Below are positions 1 to 10,000 of a DNA stretch of 64,000 bases, in pieces (the first letter of the stretch is position 1; each line of letters begins with the position of its first letter). The DNA comes from Renibacterium sp043789415. GTDB lineage: Bacteria; Actinomycetota; Actinomycetes; Actinomycetales; Micrococcaceae. The notes under the pieces are model-generated. The model had not been told where the DNA came from, made no database searches, and saw only the letters and a program-made list of their open reading frames with translations. The stretch covers positions 806,001-870,000 of the forward strand of contig NZ_JBDLLW010000001.1 in NCBI RefSeq assembly GCF_043789415.1, given 5' to 3'. Made by a program: the position numbers and the translations under genes.

Positions 1-1251
1 GGGCTGCCCAATGACCCGCAGGTGATGCAGCAGATGTTCGCTCAGTTCCAGAACATGATGAACTCGCCTTCAGAGGGACCGGTCAACTGGCAGCTGGCGC
101 ACGACAATGCGCGCCAGGCCGCAGCCGGCGGGGATCCTTCGGTGACTCCTGCGCAGAACCGTGAGGTCGACGAGGCATTGCGGCTCGCCGAATTGTGGCT
201 GGATCCGGTCACCGACCTGCCCAGCACGGGACTGATCGGCAAGGCCTGGTCACGCGCCGAATGGGTCGAGGAAACCTTGGGTACCTGGAAGCGGTTGACC
301 GAGCCAGTGGCGAACAGCATCGCCCTGGCCCTTTCCACCACGCTTCAAGAACAACTGCCCGAAGAGATGAAGTCGATGATGGGCGGTGCGGCTTCTGCAC
401 TGCAGAACATGGGTGGTGCGCTCTTCGGTATGCAGCTAGGGCAAGCGGTGGGAGCACTCGCCAAGGAGGTGGTGTCCTCCACCGATATCGGAGTGCCACT
501 GGCCGATCTGCAAATGGCGCTCTTGCCTGCCAATGTCGCGGCCTTCGGCGAGGGTCTGGACCTGCCGGAGAATGAGGTCCGACTCTTCTTGGCGCTCCGC
601 GAGGCCGCTCATGCGAGGCTTTTCGTCCAGGTCCCCTGGTTGCGAGGGCACCTGCTAGGAGCCATTGAAGCCTATGCTCGCGGCATTCATATCGACACCT
701 CAAAAATCGAAGAACTGGCCCGCGATCTGGACCCCGCCGATCCGGAAGGCATCCGGGAGGCGCTCTCTCAGGGCGTCTTCATGCCGCAACGCACCGCCGC
801 TCAGGACGCCGCCCTGGTCAAGTTGGAGACGGCTCTCGCCCTAGTGGAAGGCTGGGTGGACGAACTGACCTTCGAAGCTGCCGCGCAGCTCCCCTCGGCC
901 GCGGCACTGCGTGAAACCGTACGACGTCGCCGGGCCACCGGTGGTCCGGCAGAGCACGCCTTTGGTTCCTTGGTCGGCCTGGAATTGCGTCCGCGCCGGC
1001 TGCGCGAGGCAGCGACGCTCTGGGCCGCGCTCAAGGAGCAGCGCGGCATTGCGGGCCGAGACGCGATCTGGAAGCACCCCGATCTGCTGCCCACCGCGGA
1101 GGATCTGGACGATCCGAGTGGATTCAGTGCGCGACGCGAACTGGCTGAGGCTTCGGACTCAGCGGTGGATGAAGCGCTGGAGCGCCTGCTGGACGGTGGC
1201 TACGATTCTGATGATGATTCCTCCGGCAATCCTCCGGAAGACCCTAAATAA
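1..1251 (+). CDS. DUF2342-family zinc metalloprotease-like protein (5' end outside window)
   Basis: The frame is open from base 1, so the gene begins before the window and only its C-terminal ~416 residues are seen. The protein is helical and resembles the actinobacterial DUF2342 'hydrolase / zinc-dependent metalloprotease' family (Rv3195-like). The family's conserved helix is visible as LREAAHARLF, followed by the VQVPWLRGHL stretch. No signal peptide can be judged because the N-terminus is missing. The C-terminus is an acidic, Asp/Ser-rich tail. The last 52 bases overlap the 3' end of the convergent metallopeptidase gene. Proteolytic activity is a family annotation, not something proven by the sequence. 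Proximity to uvrD2 fits the order I recall in mycobacteria. Confidence 0.82.
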   Translation, partial: GLPNDPQVMQQMFAQFQNMMNSPSEGPVNWQLAHDNARQAAAGGDPSVTPAQNREVDEALRLAELWLDPVTDLPSTGLIGKAWSRAEWVEETLGTWKRLTEPVANSIALALSTTLQEQLPEEMKSMMGGAASALQNMGGALFGMQLGQAVGALAKEVVSSTDIGVPLADLQMALLPANVAAFGEGLDLPENEVRLFLALREAAHARLFVQVPWLRGHLLGAIEAYARGIHIDTSKIEELARDLDPADPEGIREALSQGVFMPQRTAAQDAALVKLETALALVEGWVDELTFEAAAQLPSAAALRETVRRRRATGGPAEHAFGSLVGLELRPRRLREAATLWAALKEQRGIAGRDAIWKHPDLLPTAEDLDDPSGFSARRELAEASDSAVDEALERLLDGGYDSDDDSSGNPPEDPK

Positions 1252-1814
1252 GCCTCGGGCTCTGCGCTGAGGCCACGGGTGCTGGCGAAACTCACACCCT
1301 CCAGAAACGCCTTAGCCCGCTCGGTGTGCGGGTAGCCTGCTAGCTCCCGCCAGAATTCCGGGCTGTGTGAGGCGACCAATAAGTGCGCGAGTTCGTGGAG
1401 CAGAACATAGTCCACCACCCAGCCGGGCATCCCCTTGAGCTGTTCGGAAAGCCTGATGCTCTTTTCCGCCGGGGTCGCCGAGCCCCAGCGGCTGCGCTGA
1501 TTGCTCACCCAGCGTACGGAGACCGGTTGCGCGCGTCCGGCCAGGTACTTTCTGGACAGTTCCTGAGCTCGCAGCAAGAGTTCCGCATCGCCCTGGGCCG
1601 GACGACGGCGCTGCCCGCTGGACTGCAGGCGCTGCACCATCTTGGCCACCCATTCGCGCTCTTGACTCGCTGAAAAATGCGCGGGCACAGCTACCACCGC
1701 CTTGCCCTCTTGCCAGAAAGCACTGACGGTTCGACGTCGTCGCGCGGAGCGGCGCACGTACACCGGGAATCCATCCGCGGTGCTCAGACCAGTAGCGATA
1801 TCGTCGGGCACCAT
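1200..1814 (-). CDS. YgjP-like M48-type metallopeptidase
   Basis: A 204-residue cytosolic protein of the YgjP/DUF45 metallopeptidase family. The zinc signature HELAH lies at residues 140-144 (H140, E141, H144), with the third family histidine near residue 150 in SHSPEFW. The upstream NQRSRWGSA block is also typical. There is no signal peptide or membrane segment. The ATG at 1814 is used; its Shine-Dalgarno is weak. The stop lies inside the tail of the convergent DUF2342 gene (52-bp tail-to-tail overlap), so the last ~17 residues are encoded antisense to it. The substrate is unknown; related proteins are annotated as SprT/YgjP peptidases on weak evidence. Confidence 0.85.
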   Translation of the reverse strand: MVPDDIATGLSTADGFPVYVRRSARRRRTVSAFWQEGKAVVAVPAHFSASQEREWVAKMVQRLQSSGQRRRPAQGDAELLLRAQELSRKYLAGRAQPVSVRWVSNQRSRWGSATPAEKSIRLSEQLKGMPGWVVDYVLLHELAHLLVASHSPEFWRELAGYPHTERAKAFLEGVSFASTRGLSAEPEAYLGSSGGLPEESSSES

Positions 1815-1892
1815 TTGACTTTACCCGGCCGAAGCTGTGCGTTACGAATAGCAATCCCCTGAGCTTAAGGGGACGGCAGGAGGATGCTGCTA

Positions 1893-1929
1893 CCCACGCC
1901 CACCGAATGGAGGTTTCAGTGGGCGTGGG
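1893..1929. repeat. Hairpin-forming inverted repeat, 11-bp arms
   Basis: CCCACGCCCAC at 1893-1903 is the exact reverse complement of GTGGGCGTGGG at 1919-1929, with a 15-base loop. It lies in the 247-base gap 1815-2061 between the YgjP start and the broken gene, which otherwise shows no gene. A 13-base piece (CCACCGAATGGAG) recurs at 55048-55060 after the mrp gene, so this may belong to a dispersed repeat family. No T-tract follows either arm. Confidence 0.6.
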
Positions 1930-2061
1930 ACGGTTTAGCCCAGTGAAACCCGGATTCAGTGGGGATGACCCCCAAGAAACTAAAAAGATAATTTATTGCA
2001 TAATCTACAGTCCGGCCCCTCCGCCCCAAGAGCACTCACTTCTGAGAAAAGACAAAGAGTC

Positions 2062-2482
2062 ATGATGACGATGCCATCGATTGTCGCCACTCTGCTGATA
2101 ACAGGATTAGCTTTCGGGGCCTGGGCAGAGCTGATGCAGTAGTCCCACGATGCTGAAGCGAGTGCCGTGAAGACCGATTTGGCGACGCTCACCAGCACTT
2201 TTGCCGAGGTCAAGCAGGAAAAAGCCGCTCGCTGCTTCCCCTGCCGCCGCGCGAGCAGCAACCGCCTGCCAAGCAGCGGCTAAATCCCACTCAGCAGCGG
2301 TCGCCGCCGCACAAGCGCAAGCCGCGGCTGCGGCAGCAGCCCAACAAGCGGCCCAGCAACAGGCAGCCCAGCAAAAGGCACCAGCCCCGGCTGCTCCCCC
2401 GGCGTCCGACGGTGGCGGTGGTAAGAATTGCACGACTCAGATGATCTGGACTCTGTTCGGCACCCAGGTGGTCTGCATCTAA
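2062..2482 (+). pseudogene. Degraded small exported or membrane-anchored Ala/Gln-rich protein
   Basis: An ATG at 2062 opens a hydrophobic segment (ATLLITGLAFGAW) that runs into an in-frame TAG at 2140-2142. The same frame continues with DAEASAVKTDLATLT and KQEKAAR, then around 2230-2240 the sensible reading moves to another frame. That frame continues as a long Ala/Gln-rich stretch ending in a segment with two cysteines (CTTQMIWTLF...VVCI) and a stop at 2482. One nonsense change plus one frameshift therefore explain a single former gene: N-terminal membrane anchor, linker, Ala/Gln/Pro-rich stalk, Cys-bounded C-terminus. The layout is faintly pilin-like, but there is no prepilin cleavage motif. 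A short remnant from 2201 to 2482 could still be translated. Sequencing error is the alternative. Confidence 0.55.
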
Positions 2483-2516
2483 AAATCATCTTCGGAGAGC
2501 CAGCAGGACTGCTGGC

Positions 2517-4679
2517 TCAGTTCTGCGGCTGAGCACTCAGAATCGCCAGCACGGCCTCGCCATAGCGCTCTATTTTACTCGGACCGATGCCCGCCACCGC
2601 GGCGAGTTCTTCCAGCGAACTCGGCATGATCTCGGCAACAGCCACCAGAGTGGCATCGGTAAAGATCATAAAGGCCGGTAGCTGAGCGCTCCGGGCTTCT
2701 TCGAGCCGCCACGCGCGCAGCGCCTCGAAAGTGGCTTCCTGATAACTGGCCGGGCAGTCGGAGCAACGGCCGATCTTCCGCTCCGCTCCGCTGTTCAGAG
2801 CCTTCCCGCAGACCCGGCAGAGCGCCGGAGGCTTACGGCTGGCGGTCCGCGAATTCGCCGCCGCTGCGCCTGGTCGGCTGCGCGCGAGAGCAGAGGTTCC
2901 AGGACGCAGGCCATCCAGGAATCGGGAGGGCTTACGATGGGCTCGTCCGCCGGGAGTCCGCGAGAGGGACCAGCTGAGTGCCAAGTGCTCCCGGGCACGG
3001 GTGATGCCCACATAGAGCAACCTGCGCTCCTCATCGATGGTTTCAGCGGTATCGGCGAAGCTGATCGGCATCAGTCCTTCGCTCAGCCCGACCAGGAACA
3101 CCGCGTCCCATTCCAGGCCTTTGGCTGAGTGCAGCGAAGCCAAAGTGACGCCCTGCACGGTCGGGGCGTGCTGAGCGGCGGAACGTTCCTGTAGCTCAGC
3201 GACGAAATCGACGAGCCGGAACTCACCGCCGCGTGAGCTCGCCAGTTCATCGGCCAGCGACACCAGGGCGGCCAGCGACTCCCAGCGTTCACGGACCGCA
3301 CCGCCGCCGGAGGGCGGCTGCTCGGTGTATCCCAGGCTGGCCAGCACATCGCGAACCTGCTGAGGGAGAGCCGGGGCGGGCTCACCACCCGATTCCGGAT
3401 CGGCGTCGGCACGGGAGGCCGCGCGCAGCGAAAGAATCGCATCGCGGACTTCCTTGCGAGCGAAGAACCGTTCCCCTCCTCGCAGCTGATAACCCACTCC
3501 GGCGGCGCTCAAAGCCTGCTCATAAGCTTCGGACTGACCGTTGGTACGGAACAGCACCGCAATCTCAGCGGGCTGGACGCCGGCCTCGATCAGCGCCCGG
3601 ATTCCCTTGGCCACACTGGCCGCCTCAGATTCATCGTCGGCGCATTCGGTGAAACTCGGAGCCGACCCCGCGGGCCGTTGCGCGATCAGTTGAAGGGGTT
3701 CAGACCAGGCGGCATCGGCGCCCTTTCCAGCGGGACGGCGAGCAGCCAGCAGATGATTGGCCAAGTGCACCACCTGCGGAGTGGAACGGTAGTCCCGCAC
3801 CAGCTTGACCAACTCAGCAGTGGGGTATTTCCGGCCGAATTCCAGCAAGTGCTTCGAACTGGCCCCGGTGAACGAATAGATGGTCTGGCTGGCGTCCCCC
3901 ACCACGCAGATCTCTTCTCGACCGCCCAGCCAGAGATCGAGAAGCCTCTGTTGCAGAGGTGAGACGTCCTGGTACTCGTCCACCACGAAATGCCGGTACT
4001 GCTCGCGGACGGTGGCTGCTACCCGGGCGTCCTCCTGCAAAATGCCGACGGTGATCAGCAAGACATCCTCAAAGTCGATGAAATGACGATCGGTTTTGAC
4101 GTCTTCATAGGACTGGAAGACCCGGGCGATGGTGCGCAAATCAAAGCCCGCCGGATTGCCGCGTTGCTGGGCGTGGCTCAGGTAGGTCTCGGGAGTGAGC
4201 ATCGAGACCTTGGCCCATTCAATCTCAGCCGCCAGATCTCGCACCGTGGCTCGGTCGGTATTAAGCCGCAGACGGCGTGCCGCTTCCGCGATGGTTGCCG
4301 CTTTGTGCTCGAGCAGTTGAGGGAGTTCGCCGCCGATCGCCTGCGGCCAGAAGAACTGTAATTGCCTCAGCGCAGCGGCGTGAAAGGTTCTGGCCTGCAC
4401 CGACCCGACACCGAGATCTCTTAATCTGCTGCGCATCTCAGCGGCGGCCCGGGCGGTGAAAGTCACTGCGAGCAAACGTTGCGGCTGGTACACCCCGCTG
4501 TGCACGCCGTAGGCGATTCGGTGGGTGATGGCCCGGGTCTTTCCGGTTCCAGCACCCGCCAGCACACAGAGCGGCCCGCTCAGCGTGGTGGCAACCAACC
4601 GCTGATCCTCGTCCAAACCTGCCAGAATCCGTTCTTCGAGGCTCAGTTCCTTCAGCTCGGAATGAATCTGCCCGCTCAT
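2517..4679 (-). CDS. uvrD2: ATP-dependent DNA helicase UvrD2 (SF1A, with HRDC domain)
   Basis: A 720-residue 3'-5' SF1A helicase for DNA repair. Walker A GAGTGKT lies at residues 42-48, motif II is DEYQDV, and motif IV-VI blocks are visible (VTLASLHSAKGLEWDAVF, RRLLYVGITRA). The C-terminal part has the UvrD2-specific four-cysteine cluster (CRVCGK ... CSDC), then an HRDC domain ending GIGPSKIERYGEAVLAIL. That domain order separates it from UvrD1/PcrA. The length is close to mycobacterial UvrD2 (about 700). Its ATG shares one base with the stop of nudC (TAATG), so it is probably translated from the nudC message. It clusters with AdnAB and ATL as a repair block. Confidence 0.95.
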   Translation of the reverse strand: MSGQIHSELKELSLEERILAGLDEDQRLVATTLSGPLCVLAGAGTGKTRAITHRIAYGVHSGVYQPQRLLAVTFTARAAAEMRSRLRDLGVGSVQARTFHAAALRQLQFFWPQAIGGELPQLLEHKAATIAEAARRLRLNTDRATVRDLAAEIEWAKVSMLTPETYLSHAQQRGNPAGFDLRTIARVFQSYEDVKTDRHFIDFEDVLLITVGILQEDARVAATVREQYRHFVVDEYQDVSPLQQRLLDLWLGGREEICVVGDASQTIYSFTGASSKHLLEFGRKYPTAELVKLVRDYRSTPQVVHLANHLLAARRPAGKGADAAWSEPLQLIAQRPAGSAPSFTECADDESEAASVAKGIRALIEAGVQPAEIAVLFRTNGQSEAYEQALSAAGVGYQLRGGERFFARKEVRDAILSLRAASRADADPESGGEPAPALPQQVRDVLASLGYTEQPPSGGGAVRERWESLAALVSLADELASSRGGEFRLVDFVAELQERSAAQHAPTVQGVTLASLHSAKGLEWDAVFLVGLSEGLMPISFADTAETIDEERRLLYVGITRAREHLALSWSLSRTPGGRAHRKPSRFLDGLRPGTSALARSRPGAAAANSRTASRKPPALCRVCGKALNSGAERKIGRCSDCPASYQEATFEALRAWRLEEARSAQLPAFMIFTDATLVAVAEIMPSSLEELAAVAGIGPSKIERYGEAVLAILSAQPQN

Positions 4680-5614
4680 TACTTACCCGGCGCATCCTCG
4701 ATGCGCCCGCCATACCAGTGCTCAATCAGTGCCCGGGCGATGGACACCCGATGTGAGATGACCACTTCACCGCTGTTCACAGCGGCCACCAGCTCCTCCT
4801 TGCTGAACCAGCGAGCCCGGGTGACCTCAACACCATCCGGCTTCGGCTCGACGTCGTCCGTAGAGGCGATGAAGCCGAGCATCAGCGAGGCCGGAAAGGG
4901 CCAGGCCTGAGATCCCAGGTAATTCACTGAGTGGATGCGCACCCCGACCTCTTCAGCGATCTCCCGGACCACGGCCTGTTCCAGAGACTCCCCCGGCTCG
5001 ACAAAACCAGCCAGCGTGGAATACCTGTGTTCTTCCCAGCTGGCACCGCCGCCGAGCAAAAGTCGTCCGTCCGCGCCGACGACCGCCACGATAATCGCCG
5101 GATCGGTCCGCGGGAAATGATCGGAACCATCCTGAGGGCAATGCCGCACCCAACCCGAAACCTCGATGCTGGTCGGCACACCGCAGCGCGGGCAATGGGT
5201 GTGCACCCGATGCCAGTTGAGAATGGCATTGGCCTCAATCAGATACTGCGCATCGGCGAGCGTGAGTTGCGCCGCTACCTGACGGAAATTCAGCCATCGG
5301 GCATCTGCTGGGGCGCCCAGGTCCTCGGGACTGAGCGCCTCGCGGAGTTCAATGGTGAGCAGTTCCGTCCCCGCGGGCAGCGTCGAGTCGACCAGACTTG
5401 AGCCGAGGTAGACGGAGAAATCACTCTTGCTCAGAACCTCGACCGGAGAGTAAACCAGAGCGGCGTCGTGCACCAGGACTTTACCTTCGTGTACGACGAG
5501 TACCCGGGTGGCCGGATCCGCGCTCAGAGAGCTGATGAATCCTGGGTCCTGACGCCGTTCATTACCTCGGTCGATCACGGATTGCTGCCAGGACAATGCC
5601 TCAAGGGGAGTCAT
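4679..5614 (-). CDS. nudC: NAD+ (NADH) diphosphatase, Nudix family
   Basis: A 311-residue Nudix hydrolase that splits NAD(H) to NMN(H) plus AMP; related enzymes also remove NAD caps from RNA. A zinc ribbon begins with CPRCG and ends with HCPQDGSDHFPR, giving fewer than four cysteines. The Nudix box follows (GFVEPGE...REIAEEVG). The NADH-specific signature is present as SQAWPFPASLM, where Ala replaces the usual Pro of SQPWPFP. I prefer the ATG at 5614 (MTPLEALSW, preceded by GTAGGACT) over the upstream ATG at 5677, which would run into the promoter of the divergent kinase-like gene. The stop overlaps the uvrD2 start by one base. Confidence 0.9.
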   Translation of the reverse strand: MTPLEALSWQQSVIDRGNERRQDPGFISSLSADPATRVLVVHEGKVLVHDAALVYSPVEVLSKSDFSVYLGSSLVDSTLPAGTELLTIELREALSPEDLGAPADARWLNFRQVAAQLTLADAQYLIEANAILNWHRVHTHCPRCGVPTSIEVSGWVRHCPQDGSDHFPRTDPAIIVAVVGADGRLLLGGGASWEEHRYSTLAGFVEPGESLEQAVVREIAEEVGVRIHSVNYLGSQAWPFPASLMLGFIASTDDVEPKPDGVEVTRARWFSKEELVAAVNSGEVVISHRVSIARALIEHWYGGRIEDAPGK

Positions 5615-5850
5615 AGTCCTACCGTACTGATTCGGGCCGACAATTGATATTCCATGCGCTTTTCGAAGGAGACTCATTGAGGGTCAACTTCTGCGGTGCT
5701 CTACTCGCGGAGTTTCCAGCAGTGGCGAATCACAGGATACTCACGAAATCCCAGCCGGTCTCTTACAAAGAAATCAATGAATCAGGTGAGTTCGCGCGAC
5801 TCGCCGCAATGACTCTCGGCTATTCCGACGCCTCGCCTTACGGTGGAAAG

Positions 5851-7026
5851 GTGAGACGTACACCTATGGAACTTGCCGCCGTCGCGAGCGCTGCCGTGCC
5901 CGGCCTCACCCTGACGGCTGCCGCCTATCAACCTGACGACGCCGCTGACTTTGACTCCGCGGTGCTCCTGGATGCGGATCGCAAGCGATGGCGGGTGCGT
6001 GCCCCCAAGCACCTCGAGGCCAGTACTCGGCTAGAGACCGAGCTTCAAGTACTGCGCGCTTTCTCACCGGCGGTGCGGGCCGAATTGCCCTTTCTGCTGC
6101 CAACGGTCGCTGGGACTCTGCGGATCGGCGAACTCACCACTTTCGTATACTCCCATCTGGCTGGCCGGGTGGAGACCGTCGAGGACCTGGTGTCGGGCGG
6201 CCGAGCTGTCGCCACGGAGATCGGTGCTGCGATGGCCGCGATCCACGACCTGCCCATCACTCTGGTCCAGGGGGCCGATCTGCCGGTCTATTCCGCCAAT
6301 GAGTTCCGGCAGCGTCGGCTCAATGAGCTGGATCAAGCGGCCACGACGGGCAAGATTCCAGCTGCTCTGCTGCGGCGCTGGGAACACGCCTTGGAGGATG
6401 TCGCACTGTGGAAATTCAATCCGAGCGTGGTGCACGGCGACCTCCACGAGGACAATATCCTGATGCAGGATCAGCGGCTCATTGCGATCACCGGCTGGAC
6501 CGATCTGCGCGTCGGAGACCCTTCGGATGATTTCGCCTGGCTGACCGCGATCGAAAACCAGGACTTCGTGACCGCCGTTCAGGAGAGCTATGCGGCAGCC
6601 CGGCATGAACTCCCTGATCGCCATTTGAATCGCCGGGCCGCGCTCTCCGCCGAGTTCGCGCTGGCTCAATGGCTGGTGCGCGGCGTTTCCGCTGGGGATC
6701 AGCAGATGGTTGACGAAGCAGAGCAGATGCTGCACACTCTGGAGGCGGATATCACCCAGTACGGTGGGCAGCCGATCAGCGTTGAAGAGCCCTTGAAAGC
6801 TTCAGCAGCTGCCTTTGATTCATCGGAGGCCGGAAGCACTGATTCCAAAGTCACCGTCGAGTCCATTCCGCTGAGCCAGGCTGAAGCAGCTGAGGTGGAT
6901 TCCCAGGAGTCTGAAACAGCTACCGAACAGACAGCATCCGCTGATGCTGCCTCTGAAGCGAGCCCGGCTCAGGACGATACCGACACCACGGCGCTCAAGG
7001 TGGTTTCACCCAGTCAGCCGGGCTGA
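5851..7026 (+). CDS. Aminoglycoside/macrolide-type phosphotransferase-fold protein
   Basis: A protein-kinase-like (APH) fold protein. The catalytic loop is seen as VVHGDLHEDNILM, followed by ITGWTDLRVGDPSDDFAW in place of the usual DFG/D-x-D block (ITGWTD keeps one Asp). The N-lobe has WRVRAPKH and RLETELQVLR. The family is common beside adnAB/nudC in Micrococcaceae and is usually annotated as phosphotransferase or macrolide 2'-phosphotransferase; resistance should not be inferred from that. The GTG at 5851 (VRRTPMELAAVA) matches the usual family start; the open frame extends upstream to 5644, but that part is not family-like. The C-terminal ~90 residues form an acidic Ser/Glu/Thr tail that looks disordered. 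Confidence 0.8.
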   Translation: MRRTPMELAAVASAAVPGLTLTAAAYQPDDAADFDSAVLLDADRKRWRVRAPKHLEASTRLETELQVLRAFSPAVRAELPFLLPTVAGTLRIGELTTFVYSHLAGRVETVEDLVSGGRAVATEIGAAMAAIHDLPITLVQGADLPVYSANEFRQRRLNELDQAATTGKIPAALLRRWEHALEDVALWKFNPSVVHGDLHEDNILMQDQRLIAITGWTDLRVGDPSDDFAWLTAIENQDFVTAVQESYAAARHELPDRHLNRRAALSAEFALAQWLVRGVSAGDQQMVDEAEQMLHTLEADITQYGGQPISVEEPLKASAAAFDSSEAGSTDSKVTVESIPLSQAEAAEVDSQESETATEQTASADAASEASPAQDDTDTTALKVVSPSQPG

Positions 7027-7063
7027 GCGCTCCCGGTTCGGTTCAGCAGAGGCTGGGCAGCGC

Positions 7064-10000
7064 TCAGGCGCGATAGGCCTCGGTGATGATGCGTTCCAGC
7101 TCTTCCTCCCCAGCGAGGTCGTTGACCCGGATGGTCTTGTTCTGGCCGACGTAGTAGAAGGCCGCCCGCACCCGGTCAACCGGCACCTTTTTGAGCCTCG
7201 ACCAGGCCAGGCGGTAGATCGCCAGCTGCACGGCCCGCACCGTGAGTTCTGAGGCATTGGGCACTTTACCGGTCTTCCAGTCCACCAGTTCCCAATCGCC
7301 TTCTGGACTGTCCTCAGTGTCTGGAGTGTCCGGGCTGTTTGGGGTGTCCTGGAAGACCGCGTCGATCCGGCCTCGCACCACAATACCTGCCACCTTAGTC
7401 TCAATCGGCACCTCGACATAAGCGGGTTGCCGATCCGCCCATTCCGAGGCGGCGAAATTGTCTTTCAGCTCCGAGAGCTGATAGCTGTCCTCCACAAATT
7501 CATCAGCGGCTGCCAAGAAGTCTCCTAGATCCAGCTGGCCTGCTGCACCGTAGAACTGCTCTACCCAGGAGTGGAAGGCCGTCCCCTTCCTCGCCGCCGA
7601 ACCTGGCCTGCGCGGCACCGGCCGGCGGATCTGTCGGATCACGCTTTCTGGGTTGGCCCGTAATTCCATCAGAGTGGAAGCCGAAAGATGCCCGGGAAGT
7701 TCGATCTCAAGGGTCTCTTTCGCTGTTTTCCGTCGTTCCAGCAGCCCCCTGGCTTCGGCTCCCCAGCGCAGACTGCGCTGCCAGAGATCCGCCACCGGAT
7801 GTTGCCAGGCGTGCGCAACCCGTTCGGCGGCGGCTTCCACTGCGGCCCGGCGGTTGGTCGATCCAGGCTGAATCTTCTCGCCCACCGTGAGCAGAGGGCC
7901 TTCAAGAGGGTCATAAGGCCATTGCGCGCTGGTCGTCATGGCCAGCCCGGGGTTCTCGGCGGGAAGCTCCTGGTCCTCTGGCCAGGGGTGTTCCACTCCG
8001 GGCGGAGCAGAGAACTGATCGGTCTGCCGTAGCTCCTCGATAAAGGCCGAGGTCTCGCGAGGCGTGGCTGCGCTACCCAGCCATTTCGAGCTGCTAACCA
8101 TCAGGAAATCCCTAGCTCTGGTGTAAGCCACATAAGCTAGGCGGCGTTCCTCGTCCTCGCTGTGCACGCGGACTTCATCGGCGAAGATCTGTTCTGCGGT
8201 GAGCCAGGACTTCTGATCTGAACCGTCCAGATCCCACTCCGGGAGATCGGCGACGTCGCCCCGCAGCGGCCAGGGTAAGGAATGCGAGCGTTTGCTCCAC
8301 CGGTCGATGCGCGCACTCGGAAAGACTCCCGCCGAGACGCCCGGAACATAGACCTCATCCCACTCCAGGCCCTTGGCGGCGTGCACCGTGAGCAGTTGCA
8401 CGGCCCCTGGATCGACATCGATGGATTGCAGATCCAGGCCGCGTTCTTCCTGTTCGGCGGTTTCCAGCCAGGAGAGGAAAGCCAGCACATCCACCCGCTC
8501 GGCGCTCTGCAGGAATCCGGCGGCGGCATCCGCGAAAGCATCCAGGTGGTGGCGGGCACGGTGATAGCTGGTGCCGGGTCGCGCCGCCAGCTCGATATCC
8601 AGCAGCATGCTGCGCTCCACCTCGCTGATCAGGCTGAGCAGATCCTCACCGACCAGGGCACGCAGCGAGCGCAGTTCGTCGCGCAGCAGCAGCAGCCGGC
8701 GTCGTCCTTCGGCGCTGAGCTGCCGGGCCGCAGCGGGCCAGAACTCCGGCTCCAACGCATCGATCGCCTCCACCAGGCTGGCGGCCTCCACGGTGTCCTG
8801 AATCATCTCATCCTGGGTTCCGCCCGGCGGTGCCTGACTCTCGCCCTCCACAACGCGCGCGGACTGAGCCGACCGACGGTGACGCCGGGCGAGGTACTTC
8901 GACCAATCGGCCAACGCCGCAAGATCGCTGACTCCTATCCTCCACCGAGCGCCCGTGAGCAGCCTCATGAGTGAATCGGAACGACCGGGGTCAACCAGTA
9001 CCCGCAGCGTGGCCACCACATCGATCACTTCCGGTGTGGCCAAGAGGCCGCCCAGGCCAAGGATTTCGTAGCCGATTCCCCGAGCTTCGAAAGCAGTTTG
9101 AAGGCTTTCGAACTGGGTACGACGACGGCATAGCACCGCGATGCTGGACGGCTGAGTTCGCTGCGAGAGTGCGGCTGAGCGCCGCTGTGCAATGCGTTCC
9201 GCGATCGCTTCGGCCTCCTCAGCCTCGGTTCCGAATCTGGCCAGTTCCACCTCGCCGCGGGGAGCAGCCGGACGGGGCCGCAAGGGAAGCAAGGGGACGG
9301 CGGAGCCTGCGTGCTGTTCTTCGGCCCGGCGGTTGAGTTCAGCCGACATCACATTGGCTGCTTCCAGTACGTGCAAGGAATTGCGCCAGGCCACGGTGAG
9401 CGCCGCCGTCCTGGCTGGCTGGCCATCCCGACGCCGGAAGATCTCCGGAAAGCGGAAAAGCTGACCCGCTGAGGCTCCGCGGAAACCATAGATCGACTGG
9501 TGTGGATCGCCGACCGCGGTGACCGGGTGACCCTGACCATAGAGCGCGGAGAACAGACTCAATTGGGCATGGGAGGTGTCCTGGAATTCATCGAGCAGCA
9601 CCACTTTATGACGATCCCGCTCCTGTTCGGCGACCGCGGGCATCTGCTGCGCGATCCTGGCCGCCAAGGCGATCAGATCACCGTAGTCCAGGGCGTTTCG
9701 CTGATTCTTGGCCAGCTGATAACGGTTGACCAGCTCGGCGACTCGCGCCCGGGTACGGAACATCGCCTGTAATTTATTGGCCTCCAGAGAGCTGGACCTG
9801 CTGCTGCCCTCCAGATAGGGCAGTTCCGCGAAGCGATCCGCTAAGCCATCCAGCAGTTCTTCGACCTCACGAGGCTGCCGCAGATGCTCCGAGCACTCCC
9901 CCGCGAGCGCTATCACGGCCTGTACCAGCGTCGAAGCGGCACCGTCGAAACTGTCGGTGAGGTCGCCGTCATAAGCTTCGACCAGCTGAGCCGCCAATTG

